From Chitinophaga eiseniae (GTDB taxonomy: Bacteria > Bacteroidota > Bacteroidia > Chitinophagales > Chitinophagaceae), in assembly GCF_012641265.1 (NCBI RefSeq), contig NZ_JABAHZ010000005.1, positions 310,001 to 374,000 on the forward strand: a DNA stretch of 64,000 nucleotides, given 5' to 3'. Positions 59,491 through 64,000 of the stretch are shown here, piece by piece. The stretch's first letter is position 1, and every line of letters starts with the position of its first letter. The notes below the pieces were generated by a model. That model was not told the origin of the DNA. It worked only from the letters and a program-made list of their open reading frames with translations, and searched no databases. Both the position numbers and the translations under genes were made by a program.

Positions 59491-60061
59491 GCAATCAACA
59501 TTGGGTAATAAGGGTTCGGATCCACTGTATTATATACAGAGAACCGGGAAAGATTCCTTTAGAAATCTTTATATGCTCAGGGTACGATATGGTTGTTTGC
59601 TAAGACCTACAGGCAACTCTCTTCAGCCAGTACCGGTCAAACACAAACGGTATTTATTTTACGAATAATGAAATTTGAAACTGCGGGAAAAAATAGGGTC
59701 CGCATGTAATGACAATCGTGTAAAATTCCACATAGGAAAGCATTAAGATTAGATAAAATGGATACGGGCATTATCGGTACGTTCTACGATTCATCAACCT
59801 GTTCACACGACTCCACGGAACAAGTCTTGCAGCGAAAGTAATCAAACTACCTTTTCATGACTGTCGTTGTAGTTCGATATATTTGTAGTAGTTATACTAC
59901 AAGATAATTAGGGCTACTCATTTTCAAACAGGATTTCCAAAGGCAGGATCTGTCGAATTCTATAAAAATTTACAATTAATTATATACATCCAAAGAAAAA
60001 TATATTATTTTAGTGTTGACAAACATCCAATGCTACCCTTGGTCCCTAACCCGTAACGGAA
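59491..60061. other. Divergent intergenic region between adhesin operon and response regulator
   Basis: 571 bp without a supported gene. It must hold the promoters for the adhesin operon (minus) and the response regulator (plus). Seen here are small inverted repeats at about 59527-59541 (CTGTAT/ATACAG) and 59549-59571 (AAAGATT/AATCTTT), and a stronger one at 59883-59902. The rest is AT-rich with no further recognised signal. Confidence 0.55.
59878..59902 (+). promoter_or_regulatory. Possible -7 element overlapped by a perfect inverted repeat
   Basis: TATATTTG (59878-59885) matches the Bacteroidota TAnnTTTG element on the plus strand; the -33 element is poor. It overlaps a perfect inverted repeat, TTGTAGTA (59883-59890), GTTA spacer, TACTACAA (59895-59902). 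The half-site resembles the TACTACA/TGTAGTA core bound by BlaI/MecI-type repressors, though no such regulator is in the window. The position is right for an operator controlling the response regulator. Confidence 0.4.
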
Positions 60062-60727
60062 ATGATACATGTACTGATTGCAGACGACCATTCGATAGTA
60101 AGACTTGGCATAAAACAAATTATCTGCTCCCTGCCTGGCAATATGCTTGTAACTGAAGCAAGGACATTTGATGAAACCATTTCTCTTATTGAAGCCCGAC
60201 ATTTCGACCTGCTGATACTGGACATTAATATGCCCGGTGGCAACAACCGCCAGATGATAGATGCCGTAAAACTACGGCTCCCTGACATCAGGATACTGGT
60301 GTGTTCTGCCTATGAAGAAACCCTCTATGCACTCGACTATCTCCAGACCGGCGCAGATGGTTATATTGAGAAAAATTCCATCGATGAGGAATTTAAAGCT
60401 GCCATCAACGCGGTGCTTGGCGGAGAGAAGTACATCAGTAAAGCTGTACGGGATCAGCTGATCAGGAAATATACGAAACAGGAAGAGCATTCCCATAGCC
60501 CATTCTCCGGGCTTTCCAGCCGCGAAGTAGAAGTCATGAACCTGCTCACCAAAGGGCTTCCCCTGGTAAAAATCGCAGAAATACTTCACCTGCAACTCAC
60601 TACCGTGAGCACCTATAAATCGCGCATCTTTGAGAAGACCGGCGTGAAAAATGTGATCGCTTTAGTGGAGAAAGTACAGATGCACCAGGTGGTTAGTCCT
60701 TACCGCGAAGCCGTAGTGAAAGTATAG
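60062..60727 (+). CDS. LuxR/NarL-type response regulator
   Basis: 221 aa cytoplasmic regulator. The receiver domain (residues 1-120) has the acidic pair D8/D9, the phospho-acceptor D54 in LILDINMPGG, S82 and K104 (GYIEKNS). The LuxR-type helix-turn-helix (~149-210) has LSSREVEVMNLLTKGL and LTTVSTYKSRIFEKTGV. The 3' end overlaps the convergent sensor kinase gene by 35 nt (60693-60727). The upstream neighbour is the divergently transcribed giant adhesin operon, a natural candidate target. Confidence 0.93.
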   Translation: MIHVLIADDHSIVRLGIKQIICSLPGNMLVTEARTFDETISLIEARHFDLLILDINMPGGNNRQMIDAVKLRLPDIRILVCSAYEETLYALDYLQTGADGYIEKNSIDEEFKAAINAVLGGEKYISKAVRDQLIRKYTKQEEHSHSPFSGLSSREVEVMNLLTKGLPLVKIAEILHLQLTTVSTYKSRIFEKTGVKNVIALVEKVQMHQVVSPYREAVVKV

Positions 60728-63700
60728 TACCGCCGCCGGTGCGCGGGCTGGCCAATAAACGGGCATTGATCACCAACAACAGTTCTTTTACGAGCACCAG
60801 TCCGATACCCGTGCTATGGGAATGCCAGCTCCCGTCATTTCCTGGATGGTTAATCCATTCCATCACTGCTGGCGGCATCCCGGTGCCAGTATCTGATATG
60901 TGTATGATGACTCCTGCTGTTCCTCCTTCGGCAGTTATTTCTACACTGCCGCGGCTGGTGTACTTCACCGCATTGTCTAACAGGTTATGCAGCACTACCG
61001 CCAGTAACAATTTATTCACCGCTACGGTCATTTCAGGAGGAATATAACTAACGAGCTGTATGCCTTTAGAATCAGATAATGGGCGAAAAATTGCCATCTT
61101 TTCTTCTACTAACGGAAACAGACCTACGATTTCGTTTGAAAATTCACCGGTATGAAAAGTAGTCCGCATGTAATGTATCAGGTTGTCTACCAGGTGATGC
61201 ATCCGGTAAAGACTTTCATAGGTAACCATCTTTACTTCATCCGTCTGTAAGGTGCCGGGTTCATCTTTATTCACCCGGAGCAGGAAGCGTAACGGCGTTT
61301 TAATATCATGCGTAATCGCAGTGAGCAGGTGCTTGTGCATGAGGCTCTGCTTACGTACCTGTTCATCCGACTCCTGCAAGATGGCCATCGTTTCCTGCAA
61401 CTTCCGGGTACGGTTAAATACCTTTATTTCTAATTGCTTGTTCTGTTCCTGGATACGCCGGATACGTATCTTGTAGAGCAAAATTACCAGGCAGATGAGG
61501 GTAATCAATACAGCCAACCGGAACCATCCTTTTTCATAAAAAGCCTTCGCCACGCTGATAACGATCACCTTTTCCATATACTGGTCCCTTCCGAATCCTT
61601 TCAGCTTCCGTATGCAGATACGATAATTCCCAGATGGTAAAGATGATAAGGCAATCGTTCTGTCGCTGTTCACGGGTAGCCAAATCTTTTCCCCCCGCCT
61701 ATCCTCTTCTTCCAGGCAATAGTAAAAATAAAGATTCCGCGGATCACCAAAATAAGGGGAACTGACATGTAAGCGGAAGGTTTTAAAATTATTCGGTAAT
61801 TCAATACGCTCCCCTGCTTCAGTCAATTTCAGATCACGTTCCACCCAATCTATAAATATCCCTTTGTCGGGCATTTCCATCCTGACAGCAGCCGGCGTAA
61901 ACTGTACAAGCCCATCCAGCGATGGCAACGAAATATCACCATCCTCATACTTCAGAGCGCAAGGTTCGCAACCACCGTTAAACTCGTTTGTGTTAAACCC
62001 CTGGTCCCTGCCGAAATAATAGTAAAATAAATCATCCTGTTTCCCATCTGCAAAATCCAGTGCATCCTGCCGGCGAACACTGAATAAACCTTTATTGGTA
62101 GTGAGCCAGAAATACCCCTGGTCATCTTCCATAATGCAATGCGTACTTGTCATATACCGCTGCCGGTCTAGTGGCAAGGCCGCCAGCCGTTCATTCCGGT
62201 AAAGAAAAACGCCGCGGTTATAAGTAGTAATCCAGGTTTCTCCCTGTTTGGGAATATAAATGCTTCTTATATTCGCTGTTTCCAAACCTTTGATGGTGTC
62301 GGTACGTCCTGACGGTAAATGAACCCGATACATCCCTCGACCAGTGCCTACCCATAAAATACCCGGCGTCTGTTCTTCCTGGATATAATTTACATCGTTG
62401 ATAGCGGCCGGGAGAAATTGCAGTCCCCGGGCCGGATCAGCCATCTTTATATAATATAGCCCCGGATATTTCCCTCCTACCCACAAATTTCCGTCAACAT
62501 CAACATAAACCTGTGTAATGAGATACGGCAACTGAATTTTGCATAACACCCTGCTGAAATCCGGCGATATGCAAATCAGCAAAAATCCATCTCTCCCCCA
62601 ATATCTTCCCTCCTTGTCACGGGCCAACGTATATTTTTCCAACGGATTTTTTCTGCCGAATGATAACGGCAACCGGCTGTACCTGCCTTGTTGATCAAAG
62701 GCCAGACCAGAGGCTGTTACCACTGCATTCCCCGGGAAAGGAGCCTGTGCATAAAATACCTCCGCTTCCGAAGCCTCAGATTTATACGCCGTAAACTGCT
62801 GCCTGGTGCAAACATAGAGCCCCTTGGTAGAACTGCCCAGGAAAACCCGGTTATTAACCTGGTCGTAATAGATCGAATTAATGTAAGCGGTATGGAGATC
62901 GAAATCCCGCAATACCATCGTGCTATGTATGTTCCCGTCGGCTTCCCTTTGTAACAGATAGCAATTACCATCTGTATAAATAAAAACCTGGTGGGCTGCC
63001 AGGTTCCAGAACAATTCCATCCTGCACTTACCAAACGCGGAATCTGACAATAGATCTCCTGAAAGCGATACTTTCACCTGCCGGTCCTTGTTCCATCCAC
63101 AGATGCGCCCATCCCGGTTAAGGTAAAAAAGTCGGTTACCGCATACGAATAAACGCAGCAGATCGAGCTGAGAATGTATAATGCGGTAAGCTTCCTTCCC
63201 GCTTTCCATAAAAGAAATGGTATCACGATTGACCGCGAAATAACTTTCAGTAGCATCCGGGATAACTATCGGGCGCATGGTTGCAAAATGTACCGCGTAG
63301 TCGTCCGGCCAGCCCCTGATAGGATAAAAGTCATCCTTTGTATCGAGGTATTGTTGATACTTATATCCCGGCAGGACTTTCCCCACCTGCTTTACCCTGC
63401 TCTCCGTTACTGTTAATATTTCTTTGATATCCGTTTCTACAGCAATAGCAGTATCACTGGGATAAATCCTGGCCATCCGGCTACTTTTCAATCCAGGTAC
63501 ATTATCACTGCCAAAATTGAAAAAATAATTGCCATCAAAACGACTTAACCCATTTTCTGTGGCCAACCATAAGAAGCCATTCTTATCCGGTACGATCCCC
63601 TTTACGCTGTTTTGCGGCAGGCCATCTTCATCCGTAAAATGCTTTACAAAATAATGCGGCATCGTATCCATTGAAGTAACGGATATAGGCGGGTTGAAGT

Positions 63701-63737
63701 GTAGTAAGGATAGACTAAGACAAAAAATAAGGTTCAT
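60693..63737 (-). CDS. Propeller-type sensor histidine kinase
   Basis: 1014 aa from the ATG at 63737, which starts a signal-like segment (MNLIFCLSLSLLHF); an in-frame GTG at 63752 is less likely. The periplasmic part (~25-730) has two-component-regulator propeller repeats (GLPQNSVKGIVPDKNGFLWL, then GLSRFDG) and a Y_Y_Y-like domain before the membrane span (~736-757, LAVLITLICLVILLY). A coiled coil leads to the HisKA-like region with H810 in ITHDIKTPL, then the ATPase domain with N-box NLLDNAVKYT (~916), G1 box DTGTGMPP (~946) and GIGLVLVKELL. No receiver or AraC domain is fused, unlike the hybrid sensors common in this phylum. The partner is almost surely the overlapping convergent response regulator. 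Confidence 0.9.
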   Translation of the reverse strand: MNLIFCLSLSLLHFNPPISVTSMDTMPHYFVKHFTDEDGLPQNSVKGIVPDKNGFLWLATENGLSRFDGNYFFNFGSDNVPGLKSSRMARIYPSDTAIAVETDIKEILTVTESRVKQVGKVLPGYKYQQYLDTKDDFYPIRGWPDDYAVHFATMRPIVIPDATESYFAVNRDTISFMESGKEAYRIIHSQLDLLRLFVCGNRLFYLNRDGRICGWNKDRQVKVSLSGDLLSDSAFGKCRMELFWNLAAHQVFIYTDGNCYLLQREADGNIHSTMVLRDFDLHTAYINSIYYDQVNNRVFLGSSTKGLYVCTRQQFTAYKSEASEAEVFYAQAPFPGNAVVTASGLAFDQQGRYSRLPLSFGRKNPLEKYTLARDKEGRYWGRDGFLLICISPDFSRVLCKIQLPYLITQVYVDVDGNLWVGGKYPGLYYIKMADPARGLQFLPAAINDVNYIQEEQTPGILWVGTGRGMYRVHLPSGRTDTIKGLETANIRSIYIPKQGETWITTYNRGVFLYRNERLAALPLDRQRYMTSTHCIMEDDQGYFWLTTNKGLFSVRRQDALDFADGKQDDLFYYYFGRDQGFNTNEFNGGCEPCALKYEDGDISLPSLDGLVQFTPAAVRMEMPDKGIFIDWVERDLKLTEAGERIELPNNFKTFRLHVSSPYFGDPRNLYFYYCLEEEDRRGEKIWLPVNSDRTIALSSLPSGNYRICIRKLKGFGRDQYMEKVIVISVAKAFYEKGWFRLAVLITLICLVILLYKIRIRRIQEQNKQLEIKVFNRTRKLQETMAILQESDEQVRKQSLMHKHLLTAITHDIKTPLRFLLRVNKDEPGTLQTDEVKMVTYESLYRMHHLVDNLIHYMRTTFHTGEFSNEIVGLFPLVEEKMAIFRPLSDSKGIQLVSYIPPEMTVAVNKLLLAVVLHNLLDNAVKYTSRGSVEITAEGGTAGVIIHISDTGTGMPPAVMEWINHPGNDGSWHSHSTGIGLVLVKELLLVINARLLASPRTGGGTILSLRLRGKD

Positions 63738-63778
63738 TGCAGAAACAGGCACTAACTACATGACGGTACAATATCATC

Positions 63779-63799
63779 TGTCATACTTTTTTTATGACA
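63779..63799. promoter_or_regulatory. Inverted repeat upstream of the sensor kinase
   Basis: TGTCATA (63779-63785), a 7-nt T-rich spacer, then TATGACA (63793-63799) form a perfect inverted repeat about 42 bp upstream of the kinase ATG. The shape suits a dimeric regulator site. No promoter element was recognised nearby. Confidence 0.35.
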
Positions 63800-63884
63800 A
63801 CAACTTAATAAAGATATAAAAATTTCAATGGCAATTTTTTTTCTCTTAATAAGTGGTGTGTTTGGCAAATGATGCGGTCAGCAA

Positions 63885-63915
63885 ACAAAAAGCCTTTGGC
63901 TATAACCAAAGGCTT
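63885..63915 (-). terminator. Terminator of tRNA-Ser
   Basis: A perfect 10-bp stem (63890-63899 with 63906-63915; AAGCCTTTGG/CCAAAGGCTT) has a 6-nt loop. On the minus strand it is followed by a TTTTTGTTTG tract. It lies 8 bp after the tRNA 3' end. Confidence 0.85.
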
Positions 63916-63923
63916 CTAGTTTG

Positions 63924-64000
63924 CGGAGAGTCAGGGATTCGAACCCCGGGACCTGTTACAGTCAACAGTTTTCAAGACTGCCGCAATCGACCGCTCTGCC
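63924..64000 (-). tRNA. tRNA-Ser(UGA), 5' end beyond the window
   Basis: Read on the minus strand, the sequence has a D-arm start GGCAGAGCGG, an anticodon stem GCAGT/ACTGT with loop CTTGAAA (anticodon UGA) and a long class-II variable arm. It then has a T-arm with GGTTCGAATCC and the acceptor strand ACTCTCC, followed by discriminator G at 63924. No CCA is encoded. The first ~8 bases of the tRNA lie past the right edge. Confidence 0.9.

Noticed and set aside
58946..59668. Plus-strand frame of 240 codons leading into the response-regulator side
   Set aside because: Mostly antisense to the adhesin signal peptide and beta-helix, with no domain; treated as a shadow.
63738..63752. GTG start for the sensor kinase at 63752
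   Set aside because: The ATG at 63737 directly begins a hydrophobic export segment; the GTG adds only five residues and no better context.

Overview
The window looks like a chromosome segment from a Bacteroidota bacterium, most probably a Chitinophaga-type member of the Chitinophagaceae. The evidence is a giant surface protein ending in a type IX secretion (T9SS) type-B sorting domain, a PorP/SprF-family gene and an OmpA/PD40 protein beside it, TAnnTTTG-type promoter elements, lipoproteins with Bacteroidota-style signals, and a tRNA without an encoded CCA. No phage, plasmid, transposase or CRISPR genes were seen. Almost all coding is on the minus strand; only a nitrilase-family gene (27333-28127) and a response regulator (60062-60727) are on plus.

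Region 1 (1-3952) holds two tandem paralogous secreted fibre-like proteins with pyocin-knob-like modules. The complete copy ends in an S74/endosialidase-chaperone domain; the second copy runs off the left edge. Region 2 (4154-26971) is a tightly packed eight-gene minus-strand operon around two giant Rhs/YD-type proteins. In transcription order it encodes a 759-aa outer-membrane barrel candidate, a 365-aa Ig/FN3-like secreted protein, a 1865-aa SpvB-like protein with a PA14 domain, a lipocalin-like protein, a 1151-aa Ig/jelly-roll protein, a LolA-like protein, a 2760-aa YD-repeat protein with an unrecognised C-terminal domain, and a MORN-type lipoprotein. I infer that this is one envelope or secreted machine resembling a two-protein Rhs cocoon (TcB/TcC-like) with accessories; it is the best candidate for an undescribed system here.

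Region 3 (27333-30200) carries single metabolic or envelope genes: a carbon-nitrogen hydrolase, a small lipoprotein, an alpha/beta-hydrolase of the enol-lactonase type and a DoxX-like membrane protein.

Region 4 (30474-59490) is a three-gene operon: an 8715-aa adhesin taking up 41% of the window (beta-helix, seven LamG-type modules, 40 Calx-beta repeats by my count, a DUF11-like domain and a T9SS type-B sorting domain), then a PorP/SprF-family protein and a TPR-PD40-OmpA protein. This parallels the sprB-sprF arrangement of gliding Bacteroidota.

Region 5 (60062-64000) has a LuxR-type response regulator, divergent from the adhesin operon, whose 3' end overlaps a convergent propeller-type sensor histidine kinase. 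A 5'-truncated tRNA-Ser(UGA) with its own terminator closes the window. The two-component pair is a plausible regulator of the adhesin operon, but that link rests on position alone.
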